A DNA stretch of 51,720 nucleotides from Vulcanimicrobiota bacterium (GTDB lineage Bacteria > Vulcanimicrobiota > Xenobia > Xenobiales > JADMJV01): the NCBI GenBank assembly GCA_017307785.1, contig JAFKGI010000050.1:1-51720 (forward strand), in the 5' to 3' direction. Both the position numbers and the translations under genes were made by a program. This document shows positions 26,166 through 34,375 of this stretch, piece by piece (position 1 is the stretch's first letter; every line of letters starts with the position of its first letter). The notes beneath the pieces were generated by a model, which was given only the letters and a program-made list of their open reading frames with translations, ran no database searches and was not told the DNA's origin.

Positions 26166-27125
26166 TTATTTCAAGGGGAAGAAAACGGCCAGGGCCAGCA
26201 GAGCCAGGGCCAGCACCAGCCAGCCGATCAGACTGGAGCTGGAAGACGGGCGTGCCGGCGGCTCGGGCCGCGGAATCGGCGGAGGAGTGGCCACCGCTCC
26301 CGCCGGCTTGGGTCGAGGGATCCTCACGCGAAAGGTCGGCAGAGTCACCCGCTGCGTCGGCTTGGAGCGCATGGCGGCCCCCACCAACTCGGCCCAATCC
26401 TGGTCGATTCCCAGGGCCAGCAGCATTTTCTCGGGATCTTTGGAATAGGTGAGCAGGTCGATGGCCGCCATGGGTGCCTGACCGGACACCAGATGGTAAG
26501 TGGTAGCCCCCAGCGAGTAGACGTCGGAGGCGATGCCGGTGGTGGCGTTGCTGGAATACTGCTCCAGCGGCGCGTAGTTGGCGCTGGCGAACCCCTTGAG
26601 GGCGACCTCCGTTTTGGCCCCCCCTTCCAGCGCGCGAGCGATGCCGAAGTCGATCAGCTTGATGGTGCCATCCTTCAGCACCAGCACGTTATCCGGTTTG
26701 AGGTCGCGCACAATCACGGGCGGGCTCTGCGAATGCAGATAAGCCAGCACCTCGCAAATCTTCTCCAGAATCAGACCCCCTTCGTCCATGCGCTGGCGGG
26801 GACTGGCCGCCTCAATCCAGCGAGTAAGCGTCTGGCTTTCGACAAACTCCATCACCAGATAGGCGCGACCTTCGTGTTGCAAAATCTCGCGCTCGTTGAT
26901 CAGATAAGGATGCTCGACTCGGGACAGCACTTCCCATTCGTTGGCCAGAGCCCGCTGCAGGGAGGGGTCCTCCACCAGCAGGGTCTTGATAGCCACATCC
27001 TGCCCATCGCCTCGATGGCGCCCGCGGAAGACGCAACCCATAGCGCCTTTGCCCACCATTCCGGTGATCTCGTAGCCTGGAAGTTCGGGATAGTCCATAT
27101 CCAAGGGGAGTTCGGGAACCTGCAT
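26166..27125 (-). CDS. Tail-anchored Ser/Thr protein kinase
   Basis: A 319-residue Hanks-type kinase. The glycine loop is GKGAMGCVF (25-33), with the ATP Lys47 in VAIK, Asp141 and Asn146 in VRDLKPDN, and Asp159 in DFG. The conserved His of HRD is Val139. The kinase domain ends near 255. A Pro-rich linker follows, then a single membrane segment at the extreme C-terminus (SLIGWLVLALALLALAVFF), leaving almost nothing outside. It lacks PASTA or other sensor domains. The ATG at 27125 has a GGGGGAT site; the frame extends to 27191. It is co-directional with the Crp-like gene downstream. Confidence 0.9.
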   Translation of the reverse strand: MQVPELPLDMDYPELPGYEITGMVGKGAMGCVFRGRHRGDGQDVAIKTLLVEDPSLQRALANEWEVLSRVEHPYLINEREILQHEGRAYLVMEFVESQTLTRWIEAASPRQRMDEGGLILEKICEVLAYLHSQSPPVIVRDLKPDNVLVLKDGTIKLIDFGIARALEGGAKTEVALKGFASANYAPLEQYSSNATTGIASDVYSLGATTYHLVSGQAPMAAIDLLTYSKDPEKMLLALGIDQDWAELVGAAMRSKPTQRVTLPTFRVRIPRPKPAGAVATPPPIPRPEPPARPSSSSSLIGWLVLALALLALAVFFPLK

Positions 27126-27276
27126 GCATCCCCCACTACAAAAAGAAACAAAGTTTAACCAGAGGTTCAATTCATGAACGAAAACCGTCACAAAAGCGGC
27201 GAAATTTAGCCGTCGTTTTATCCGTCGCTTGCGGAGGCTGCTCTAGCATCAGAGTATCCCCCAACTGGAGGCTCGC

Positions 27277-28146
27277 GTGGACACTCTCAATATCACCAAC
27301 ATCAATATCAATCTGGGTCCGTCGTCCCAACCGATGGGACTGCCGGGAATGGGCGGCTTCGGTGGCTATGACTCGATGGCGATGCAGAGATTGCTGCCCC
27401 AGCCCACCGCCATCGACCCGCTCTCCTATACCCCCATCAACTTTGCCCCCGTCAACTACGCGCAGCCCGCCACCGCTCCGACCGGGGGCCTGGATCCCAC
27501 CGCTCAGATGGCTCAGATCACTACGCAACTGATGAAGATGCTGCTCAAGCTCATGAAGAACAAGCCCAAGAAAAAGAAGAAGAAGGCCAAAGGAGGCGGC
27601 GGCAAAGCCCACCACGGCGGGGGCGGAGGCGGCAAGGCTCACAAGAGTGGCGGAGGCTCGAAATCTCCCGGCGCCGCGGCCTCGGGAGGAAGCACCGCTC
27701 CCCGTCTCCCCAACACGGCCGATGGACAGGCCATCGACAAATACCTTTCCAAGCAGGGCTCCAAAGCCGGCGACGCTCAGTTCGGCGAACTGGCCGAGAA
27801 GTACGGCAAACAGTATGATGTCGACCCGATGATCCTGCTGGCCATTGCCGGACACGAAACTCGTTTCGGCACCACCGGAGTCGGACTGAACGGCCTGCTG
27901 GGCGTGGGTGCCTATGACAGCGACCCCAACAACTCGACCCGCAACTCCAAGTTCTCGGGCGTCGAGCAGCAACTCAAGGTGGGCGCCGAAACCTTCGCCA
28001 ATCTGCGCAAGAAAGGCGGCGCCTCGGCATCCGACCCGGTTGAGGTGCAGACGGCTGCCGTCAACAAAGCCGGCTGGGCCACCGATCAGAACTGGCACAA
28101 TGGTGTGGACCAGATGTACAAGCAGGTGACGCAGGCGGTGGGATAA
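27277..28146 (+). CDS. Lysozyme/glucosaminidase-like domain protein
   Basis: A 289-residue protein. Residues 1-90 are low-complexity, rich in Asn, Pro and Gln. Residues 98-105 are a poly-Lys run followed by Gly/Lys/His repeats to about 140. The C-terminal 140 residues are a lysozyme-like fold: YGKQYDVDPMILLAIAGHETRFGT, with Glu194 as the likely catalytic acid, as in muramidases and glucosaminidases. No signal peptide is seen, so export would need another route. The GTG start has a GGAG site. It is the first of two same-strand genes, followed by a GH31 glucosidase 30 bases downstream. Confidence 0.7.
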   Translation: MDTLNITNININLGPSSQPMGLPGMGGFGGYDSMAMQRLLPQPTAIDPLSYTPINFAPVNYAQPATAPTGGLDPTAQMAQITTQLMKMLLKLMKNKPKKKKKKAKGGGGKAHHGGGGGGKAHKSGGGSKSPGAAASGGSTAPRLPNTADGQAIDKYLSKQGSKAGDAQFGELAEKYGKQYDVDPMILLAIAGHETRFGTTGVGLNGLLGVGAYDSDPNNSTRNSKFSGVEQQLKVGAETFANLRKKGGASASDPVEVQTAAVNKAGWATDQNWHNGVDQMYKQVTQAVG

Positions 28147-28176
28147 TTTCACCCTCAAAGCGAACCCGGGGCGGCT

Positions 28177-30192
28177 ATGCGTAAACTCGTTGCCGCCCTT
28201 TCGCTTTTTACACTGCCCGCTTTCGCCCAGGAAGTGACCCGCTACAACCCGCCCGGGGTCGACCCCAAAGATCTGCCGCCCAGCATGGCATTGATCCAGC
28301 CAGCTGGTCGCCTGGCGGAAATCGGTGGACCCACTTTCACCCGCACCAATAAGGGGATGACGGTGAAATTCGATCTGGACGTCACCGATCTCTATGGCGG
28401 TGGCGAAGTCACCGGACCGCTGCGCCGCAACGGCACCCGCATCGAGCTTTGGAACCACGACAACTGGCGTTACCTGGATCATGGCGGCAAGCGTCTTTAC
28501 CAATCGCACCCGTGGGCTCTGGGCGTGGACAAAGACGGCAGCGCCACCGGAGTGCTCTTTGACACCACCTATCGCTCTTTCCTGAGCATGCAAAACGGCT
28601 CGGTCACGCTCGAGTCCACGGCGCCCGCCCTGCCGGTCTACGTCATCCGTGGTAGCAGCCCGCAACAAGTGGTGGCCAAGCTCGGTCAACTCACCGGCAC
28701 CATTCCTCTGCCTCCCCGCTGGGCTCTCGGCTATCACCAGTGTCGCTATTCCTACGCCCCCGAACGAGAAGTGGAAGAGGTCGCCACTGAATTCCGCAAG
28801 CGCCACATTCCCTGTGACGTGATCTGGATGGACATCGACTATATGGATGGCTTCCGTATCTTCACCTTCGACCCTCAGGGCTTTCCGGACCCGGCCCATA
28901 CCAACAACTTTTTACATCAGCACGGCTTCAAGGGCATCTGGATGATCGATCCGGGGGTCAAGAAAGACCCCGGCTATTCCGTTTTCGAATCCGGTAACCA
29001 GCACGACGTCTGGGTCAAGAATGCCTCCGGGCAGCCTTTCGTGGGCAAAGTCTGGCCGGGCGAGTGTCAGTTCCCCGACTTCACCCGTCCCGACGTGCGC
29101 AAGTGGTGGTCCGAACTCTACAAGCCGTTTCTGGCCACCGGTATCGATGGCGTCTGGAACGACATGAACGAGCCCGCCGTCTTCGAAGGCGTCGACAAAA
29201 GCATGCCGCTCGACAATCGCCACGAGGGTGGCGGCGAACTGCCCGCCGGACCTCACCTGCAATATCACAACGTCTATGGGATGCTGATGGTGCGCGCCAC
29301 GCGCGAAGGCATCCAGGCGGCCCGACCGGACAAACGGCCCTTTGTGCTGACGCGCGCTAACTTTCTGGGTGGACAACGCTACGCGGCCACCTGGACGGGC
29401 GACAATGCGTCCACCTGGGAAGATCTGAAAATGTCGGTGCCCATGTCTCTCACCCTGGGGCTGTCCGGCCAGCCGTTCAATGGTCCCGACCTGGGCGGTT
29501 TCGCCCTCAATGGCTCGCCCAACCTGTGGGCCAACTGGGTGGGCTCAGGAGCTTTCTTCCCCTTCTGTCGTTCTCACGGCAGCAAGGGCACGGATCGCAA
29601 AGAGCCCTGGTCGTTTGGACCGGACACCGAGAAGGCGGCGCGCATCGCCCTGGGCCGGCGTTACCGACTCCTCCCCTACCTCTACACCTTGTTCGAGCGT
29701 TCTGCGCGCACCGGTGAGCCGATCATGCAGCCGGTCTTCTTCGCTGACCCCAAGGACGCCAGTCTGCGTCAGGAGCAACAGGCCTTCATGTTGGGCCCGG
29801 ACCTGATCGTGGTGCCGGCCTGGGCTCAGCATCCGCGCCTGCCCAAAGGCACCTGGAAGGAACTGCATCTGCTCCCGGGCGACGATGGCCCTTTCCAGGC
29901 CAAACTACTGCAGCGAGCCGGCTCCATCATTCCGCTCGGGCGGCTGGTGGAAAGCACCGAACAGGACTCGCTGTTGCCGCTAACTTTGAGCGTGGTGCCC
30001 GGAGCAACGGGCGCGACCGGTGAATTTTATTGGGATGCGGGAGACGGTTTCGGCTACCGCCAGGGAGACTACCGCCGCTCGACCTTCCAGGCTCGTCGTC
30101 AAGACGGACAGTGGGTGGTGAAGGAAACCGCCCACGAGGGCAACCGAGCACCCGATTGGAAGCGCCAGGAAGTGCAGGTTATCGAGCGCTGA
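28177..30192 (+). CDS. Secreted GH31 alpha-glucosidase
   Basis: A 671-residue GH31 glycosidase that hydrolyses alpha-glucosides from the non-reducing end. The signal peptide is MRKLVAALSLFTLPAFA. A beta-sandwich N-domain (about 40-165) leads into the catalytic barrel, with the nucleophile Asp329 in WNDMNEP and the likely acid/base Asp409 in WTGDNAST. C-terminal beta domains follow. All catalytic motifs are present. The exact linkage preference is not readable. Its last 14 bases overlap the convergent LuxR-type gene. Confidence 0.92.
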   Translation: MRKLVAALSLFTLPAFAQEVTRYNPPGVDPKDLPPSMALIQPAGRLAEIGGPTFTRTNKGMTVKFDLDVTDLYGGGEVTGPLRRNGTRIELWNHDNWRYLDHGGKRLYQSHPWALGVDKDGSATGVLFDTTYRSFLSMQNGSVTLESTAPALPVYVIRGSSPQQVVAKLGQLTGTIPLPPRWALGYHQCRYSYAPEREVEEVATEFRKRHIPCDVIWMDIDYMDGFRIFTFDPQGFPDPAHTNNFLHQHGFKGIWMIDPGVKKDPGYSVFESGNQHDVWVKNASGQPFVGKVWPGECQFPDFTRPDVRKWWSELYKPFLATGIDGVWNDMNEPAVFEGVDKSMPLDNRHEGGGELPAGPHLQYHNVYGMLMVRATREGIQAARPDKRPFVLTRANFLGGQRYAATWTGDNASTWEDLKMSVPMSLTLGLSGQPFNGPDLGGFALNGSPNLWANWVGSGAFFPFCRSHGSKGTDRKEPWSFGPDTEKAARIALGRRYRLLPYLYTLFERSARTGEPIMQPVFFADPKDASLRQEQQAFMLGPDLIVVPAWAQHPRLPKGTWKELHLLPGDDGPFQAKLLQRAGSIIPLGRLVESTEQDSLLPLTLSVVPGATGATGEFYWDAGDGFGYRQGDYRRSTFQARRQDGQWVVKETAHEGNRAPDWKRQEVQVIER

Positions 30193-30736
30193 CCAATTGG
30201 GTTCGTGAGCTGACTCCCAGCTTGCGAAAGACCGATTTGAGCATCTGCTTGACCGTGTACTCCGAGAGTCCGAGGAGTCCGGCAATTTCGCGATTGCGCA
30301 GGCCGCGCCGCACGGCGGCGGCCACTTCCGTTTCTCGCGGAGTCAGGCCGGAGAGCTCGGGTCCGAGTTCCGCCAGGCGCGTGGAAGCGTGCAGGCAGAC
30401 CCGATTCATCAGGCGCACGTCCTGATCCTCAAAGCCCCCTTCCTCCCGCGTAACGGCCACGGCGCCGACCAGTTTGCCGCCCTCTAACAAGGGGCCGATC
30501 AGCACGTGACCGTGGTCGGCGCGCGGACACAGGCGTCGCCAGGTGGCGTTGTCCACCACCTGAGCCTCGTGCAGAGCCGTTTCTTCCGCTTGGAAAGCCC
30601 TGGCCAGCGGGTTGTCGCCGTAGCCTTCAAAGTCGGCAAGAAAGAAGACTTTGTTCCTGGTCGCACGGAACCATTCGACCAGAGAATCCTCCAGATGGCG
30701 GATCAGCTCGGCCCGATTGGAGGCAGCCGGTATCAA
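30179..30736 (-). CDS. GAF-LuxR type transcription regulator
   Basis: A 185-residue protein. Residues about 10-115 resemble a small GAF/sensor domain (HGHVLIGPLLEGGKLVGAVAVTREEGGFEDQD). Residues 128-183 are a LuxR/FixJ winged HTH (LTPRETEVAAAVRRGLRNREIAGLLGLSEYTVKQMLKSVFRKLGV). There is no receiver domain, so the signal is a small molecule or unknown. The TTG start at 30736 overlaps the TGA of the upstream small secreted protein (TTGA), implying co-translation. Confidence 0.8.
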   Translation of the reverse strand: MIPAASNRAELIRHLEDSLVEWFRATRNKVFFLADFEGYGDNPLARAFQAEETALHEAQVVDNATWRRLCPRADHGHVLIGPLLEGGKLVGAVAVTREEGGFEDQDVRLMNRVCLHASTRLAELGPELSGLTPRETEVAAAVRRGLRNREIAGLLGLSEYTVKQMLKSVFRKLGVSSRTQLVSAR

Positions 30737-31194
30737 AGGTTCTGCGAGGGTTGCTGCAGAGAGACGCGGGCCAGCTTGAGCTTGCCTTCGCGGCGCACGA
30801 AGTCGAAGCGCCGGTTGGGTTCGCCGACCTTGGAATACATCAGGGCCGGATTGAAATCGTGCTCGTAGGTGGAGAGCGTAAAGCCCTTGGACTCGAGAAA
30901 CTGGGTCATGGTTTTGCCGCCGCGCTCCAGGTTGGCCACCATCTGGGCTTTGAGGAAAAGGCTCTCGGCCAGTTCACGTTGGTCCGGGCTGACTTTGTTG
31001 TCGCGGAACATGGCCGCGATGTCGACGGGCTGGGTGTCGGGGGTGATCTGGAAGGTGAAGTTCTCCCATTCGATCATGTCGTTGGTGCCGTTGCCGGAGA
31101 AAATCACGTCCGAGAGTCCGCGCATTTCGTCGGCTAGAGGGTCGGCCCAGACGCAACGGACGAGCAGGGTCAGGATGAGCAATCGTTTCCACAT
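30733..31194 (-). CDS. Small secreted protein
   Basis: A 153-residue protein with a clear signal peptide (MWKRLLILTLLVRCVWA, cleavage before DPL). The mature part is not recognised: about 135 residues, mixed, with no Cys and no repeats. The start is the ATG at 31194. The same frame stays open to 32121 because it runs antisense to the glycosyltransferase, and that extension is rejected. Its TGA overlaps the LuxR-type start, so the two form an operon. Confidence 0.65.
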   Translation of the reverse strand: MWKRLLILTLLVRCVWADPLADEMRGLSDVIFSGNGTNDMIEWENFTFQITPDTQPVDIAAMFRDNKVSPDQRELAESLFLKAQMVANLERGGKTMTQFLESKGFTLSTYEHDFNPALMYSKVGEPNRRFDFVRREGKLKLARVSLQQPSQNL

Positions 31195-31266
31195 ACTAGA
31201 AGAGTTCCGCCCGGCCTGGCTGACCCCTACCGAAGGCCGCCTGTGCGGGATGACGAAAACGTCAAA

Positions 31267-31956
31267 ATGCTGACTTTCGTCATTCCGGCTCACAACGAAG
31301 CCGCTCACATTGAGGCCTGCGTAGGCGCAATTCAGGAGTGTGCGCCGCAAGCCCAGGTCGTGGTGGTAGCCGACGCCTGCAGCGACGATACGGCTGGGCG
31401 TGCGCGCCGACTGGGGGCGGAGGTGCTGGAGGTCGAGCTGCGCCATATCGCCGCCACGCGCAACGCGGGAGCCGGAGCGGCCCGCGGCCAGGTTCTGGTC
31501 TTCGTGGACGCGGACACGCGGGTGACCCTTCCCGTGGTCCAGGGAATCCTGGCCGCGCTGGAGGGCGGTGCGGCCGGCGGAGGCGCTCTCTTTCGCTTCG
31601 ACCGACCGGTTCCGTGGCACGCCCTGGTGGCCGAAAAACTGGCCCAGTGGTTCTGTCGGCTCAGCCAGATGTCGGGAGGCTGTATTCTGTATTGTCGTCG
31701 TTCCGTCTTTGAGGAGTTGGGCGGCTTCAGTACGGAACTTTACGCCGGGGAAGAACTGGACTTCGCCCACCGCCTGAAACGCCTGGGCCGCTTCTACGTG
31801 GTTCCTCAGGCCGTGGTCACCTCTGGCCGCAAAATCCGGCTCTACTCCGGCTGGGAAATCCTGAAAATCCTCTGGCGCCTGGCCCTGAAAGGCCCCCGAG
31901 CCCTGCACGACCGCAGCGGCCTGGAACTCTGGTACCAACGCCGCGAAGAACGCTAG
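31267..31956 (+). CDS. Family 2 glycosyltransferase
   Basis: A GT-A fold glycosyltransferase of about 229 residues. The N-terminus TFVIPAHNEAAHIEAC is the nucleotide-sugar entry strand. A DxD-like metal site is in VFVDADTR (about 81-88). Later GGFSTELYAGEELDF holds the catalytic-base ED pair. No membrane helices are visible. The ATG at 31267 fits the domain edge; an in-frame GTG at 31243 would add eight residues. Neither has a convincing ribosome site. Donor and acceptor are unknown. Confidence 0.85.
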   Translation: MLTFVIPAHNEAAHIEACVGAIQECAPQAQVVVVADACSDDTAGRARRLGAEVLEVELRHIAATRNAGAGAARGQVLVFVDADTRVTLPVVQGILAALEGGAAGGGALFRFDRPVPWHALVAEKLAQWFCRLSQMSGGCILYCRRSVFEELGGFSTELYAGEELDFAHRLKRLGRFYVVPQAVVTSGRKIRLYSGWEILKILWRLALKGPRALHDRSGLELWYQRREER

Positions 31957-31974
31957 CTCTGGGCTTTGCTGCGG

Positions 31975-32585
31975 TAGTGGATCCCGAGTGGAAAGGTGGG
32001 GAGCAGGGGAAGTGGGAGAGAGCTGATCCTGGCAGCAGGGCGGCTGCTGATCCCGGGAAGGGGGACCCGGGGGATGGTGGGGATTGTGAGATGGCTGGGG
32101 CGGCAAGATCGGGCTGATCATGGGTTGTTTTTTGAGGTTGGGTCAGGCGCGCGGTCAGCCACTTTTCACGAACGCCTGGAGCTCGGCATAGCGGTAGCGG
32201 ATCCCGAATGGAAAGGTGGGGAGCAGGGGAAGTGGGAGAGAGCTGGTCCCGGAAAGGGGACCAGGGGGATTTTGGGGATTTGGAGACGGCTGGGCGGCAA
32301 GTTCGGGCTGATCATGGGTTGCTTTTTTGAGGTTGGGTCAGGCGTACGCACTGCCACTTTTCAAGAACGCCTGGCACCAAGGCGTCTCCTGGTCTCCCAT
32401 TCACCCTGGTCCCCCTTCCAGACGAGAGTCGGCAGAACGTGGAGATGGGCGCTGCGGCAGGCCGGGCTGACCGCGGGGTGCTTTTGGAGGTTGGGTCAGG
32501 CGTACGGTCGGCCACTTTTCGAAAACGCCTGGCACCAGGGCGTCTCCTAAGTCTCCCAGTCACCCGGGTCCCCCTTCAAGACGGA
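31975..32585. repeat. Unrecognised repeat family, left block (A1 B1 A2 B2 B3)
   Basis: This non-coding stretch is built from two elements. Element A begins GCGGATCCCGAATGGAAAGG and has copies at about 31975-32106 and 32191-32304. Element B runs from GGGCTGATCATGGG through GAGGTTGGGTC to CCCTTCCAGACGG. Its copies are at about 32107-32185 (3' half lost), 32305-32423 and 32463-32585. The GAGGTTGGGTC landmark falls at 32134, 32329 and 32487. B contains an internal hairpin, ACGCCT-N7-AGGCGT. Short open frames here are not conserved in frame between copies, so I do not call genes. Confidence 0.75.
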
Positions 32586-32605
32586 GAGTGGGCAGCAGGG
32601 AGGGG

Positions 32606-33217
32606 TCAGGGCTGGGAAAAGTCCCAGGTGACCAGGACGAAAGAGACGTCGTCGGCGTATGTCTTGGATAAGGGCATTCTGGGTGAGAGCAACAGTTCTT
32701 CCGCATCATCCAGACCGGCGAGCTGCAGCATCTTTTCTCGCGATGGTTGACGCCAGAGTCCGTCAGAGCAGACCAGTAAGCGCCCCCGCAGCTCCAGCGC
32801 ACGCGAGAATGGAATGGGGATGGCTTCTCCGCTACCTAAAAAGGGCTTGGTGCGTTGGTATTCCGTCAGTTCCCGCCAGCGACCGTTGTCTTCCTGAAAC
32901 CAGGCCTGGGAGTCGCCCACACTGGCTCCCACCACCTCGGTAGCGCTGAGCTGAAGATAGATGGCGGTGGTAGTGCCCCCGTTTGGCACCCGACTGAGTA
33001 AAGAATCTGTCTCAGCCATCTGAATCTCGGGCGCGTAGTCGGAGGTCAGCCACTCCTCCACCGTTCGTAGCGCCGCCTCCCGACCGCCAGCCTGGCCCCC
33101 GACTCCGTCAGCCAGAGCGATACGCAGACTACCGTCCTCAAATTCTCGCACTTCGGCGCAATCCTGAGAATCACGCCCTTCCAAACCAAGCACGCGCAGC
33201 TGATGACGAAACTTCAT
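32606..33217 (-). CDS. PP2C-family protein phosphatase
   Basis: A 203-residue PPM/PP2C Ser/Thr phosphatase, close to the minimal catalytic domain. Metal-site motifs are ADGVGG (Asp37), GGTTTA (80-85), ASVGDSQAW (98-106), VCSDGLW (Asp152) and the final DDVSFVLV (Asp190). The first acidic motif is SQD rather than NED. There is no membrane segment or sensor domain, so it is a cytosolic, PrpC/Stp-like enzyme that could reverse kinase signalling. The gene stands alone between two blocks of the same repeat family. Confidence 0.85.
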   Translation of the reverse strand: MKFRHQLRVLGLEGRDSQDCAEVREFEDGSLRIALADGVGGQAGGREAALRTVEEWLTSDYAPEIQMAETDSLLSRVPNGGTTTAIYLQLSATEVVGASVGDSQAWFQEDNGRWRELTEYQRTKPFLGSGEAIPIPFSRALELRGRLLVCSDGLWRQPSREKMLQLAGLDDAEELLLSPRMPLSKTYADDVSFVLVTWDFSQP

Positions 33218-33277
33218 CTCACCATCATAGCAGACCAGCGAGTGGCTGATTGGAGCCGCCTGGAGCTCTTCACGCGA

Positions 33278-33873
33278 TAGCGGATCCCGAATGGAAAGGT
33301 GGGAAGTAGGAAAGTTGGAGAGAGCTGACCCCGGGAAGGGGGACGGCGGGGCGGCAAGGCGGCTGCTGATCCCGGGGAAGGGGACCCGGGGGATGCTGGG
33401 GATTTGGAGACGGCTGGGCCGGCAAGCTCGGGCTGATCATGGGTTGCTTTTTTGAGGTTGGGTCAGGCGTACGCACTGCCACTTTTCAAGAACGCCTGGC
33501 ACCAAGGCGTCTCCTGGTCTCCCATTCACCCGGGTCCCCCTTCCAGACGGAAGCTCAGGCAGAACGTGGAGATGGGCGCTGCGGCAGGCCGGGCTGACCG
33601 CGGGTTGCTTTTGGAGGTTGGGTCCAGCGTACGCTCAGCCACTTCTCAAAAACGCCTGGCACCAAGGCGTCTCCTGGTCTCCCATTCACCCGGGTCCCCC
33701 CTTCCAGACGGAAGCTCACGCAGAACGTGAAGGATGGATGCGGCGGCAAGGCCGGGCTGATCGTGGGCTGCTCTTTGAGGTTGGGTCCGGCGTACGCTCA
33801 GCCACTTTTCAAAAACGCCTGGCACCAGGGCGTCTCCTGGTCTCCCATTCACCCGGGTCCCCCTTCCAGACGG
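33278..33873. repeat. Unrecognised repeat family, right block (A3 B4 B5 B6)
   Basis: This block has the same elements and orientation as the left one. A3 is at about 33278-33429. B copies are at 33430-33550, 33591-33711 and 33754-33873, with the GAGGTTGGGTC landmark at 33454, 33614 and 33777 (spacing 160 and 163). Copies B4 and B2 are nearly identical over 100 bases. A3 contains GGAAGGGGACCCGGG (33376-33390), and B4 carries its near-exact reverse complement (33529-33544), so the ends could pair in RNA. Confidence 0.75.
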
Positions 33874-33902
33874 AAGCTCGCGCGGGACGGCGGGTATGAA
33901 AA

Positions 33903-33926
33903 GAGCCGGTCCTTGCGGACCGGCTC
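33903..33926 (-). terminator. Intrinsic terminator of the tmRNA gene
   Basis: A perfect 10-bp stem (33903-33912 with 33917-33926) and TTGC loop are followed, in the tmRNA direction, by UUUU. It begins two bases after the tmRNA CCA end. Confidence 0.9.
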
Positions 33927-33928
33927 GG

Positions 33929-34286
33929 TGGTGGAGGTGGCGGGAGTTGAACCCGCGTCCGGAAAAGACCCTACCTAAGAATCTACGAGTGTAGCTCCGA
34001 CTTTACTCTCGCCCTGCAGCGCTCTTCAGAGCGGGATCGCTACAGGCCATATCTTCTATCTTCTCCCCGAGACAACAAAGACCGATCATCTCATAGGCAG
34101 CCGTTATAGTTTGATGCTCTAATTCGCTCTAACGGCGAAACGGACTAGAACACGCGGCACTAGGCCGCGAGAGCCAGCTGTGGCTGTCTCTTGGCGTTTA
34201 TACAAAGTTGCAACTTTTTTACGAGCTCTTGCCGACTCGACTCGCCTCTCAGGCCCAGTCGTTCCCCGTCGAAACCGGTCACCCCC
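33929..34286 (-). ncRNA. ssrA: tmRNA (transfer-messenger RNA)
   Basis: A complete 358-nt one-piece tmRNA that rescues stalled ribosomes. The 5' end is GGGGGUGACCGGUUUCGACG. The 3' end has the T-arm GCGGG-UUCAACU-CCCGC and an encoded CCA at 33929. The first seven bases pair with the 3' acceptor strand through one G-U. The resume codon GCC is at 34195-34193 after UAAAC. The encoded tag reads AKRQPQLALAA and stops at UAG (34162-34160). The tag ends in the expected ALAA degron but its N-terminal part is basic rather than acidic. Confidence 0.95.
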
Positions 34287-34297
34287 AGGCTGAGGTT

Positions 34298-34314
34298 GCA
34301 GGCGGGACGCCTGC
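34298..34314 (-). other. Hairpin in tmRNA 5' leader
   Basis: GCAGGCG and CGCCTGC (7-bp arms, 3-base loop) lie between the predicted transcription start and the mature tmRNA 5' end. The leader would be removed by RNase P, and the hairpin may help its recognition. Confidence 0.4.
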
Positions 34315-34321
34315 GGCGCCC

Positions 34322-34350
34322 AGTGTAGCAACAAGGGGTTCAATTGTCAC
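34322..34350 (-). promoter_or_regulatory. Promoter of ssrA
   Basis: On the minus strand, -35 GTGACA (34350-34345) and -10 TACACT (34327-34322) are separated by exactly 17 bases. Transcription would begin about 30 bases before the mature tmRNA 5' end. It matches a sigma70-type promoter at 5/6 and 4/6 positions. Confidence 0.6.
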
Positions 34351-34375
34351 CAGGCAACAAAAGTTCCCTAAAACT

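Noticed and set aside
31195..32121. N-terminal extension of the small secreted protein gene
   Set aside because: It lies antisense to a clear glycosyltransferase, and the real signal peptide begins at the ATG at 31194.
31975..33873. CRISPR array at the repeats
   Set aside because: Units are about 120 bp and diverged, spacing is about 160 bp, there are no short identical repeats with unique spacers, and no cas genes are present.
33452..33978. Short coding genes inside the repeat blocks
   Set aside because: The reading frames shift between copies through small indels, and similar peptides appear on both strands, as expected for a non-coding repeat.
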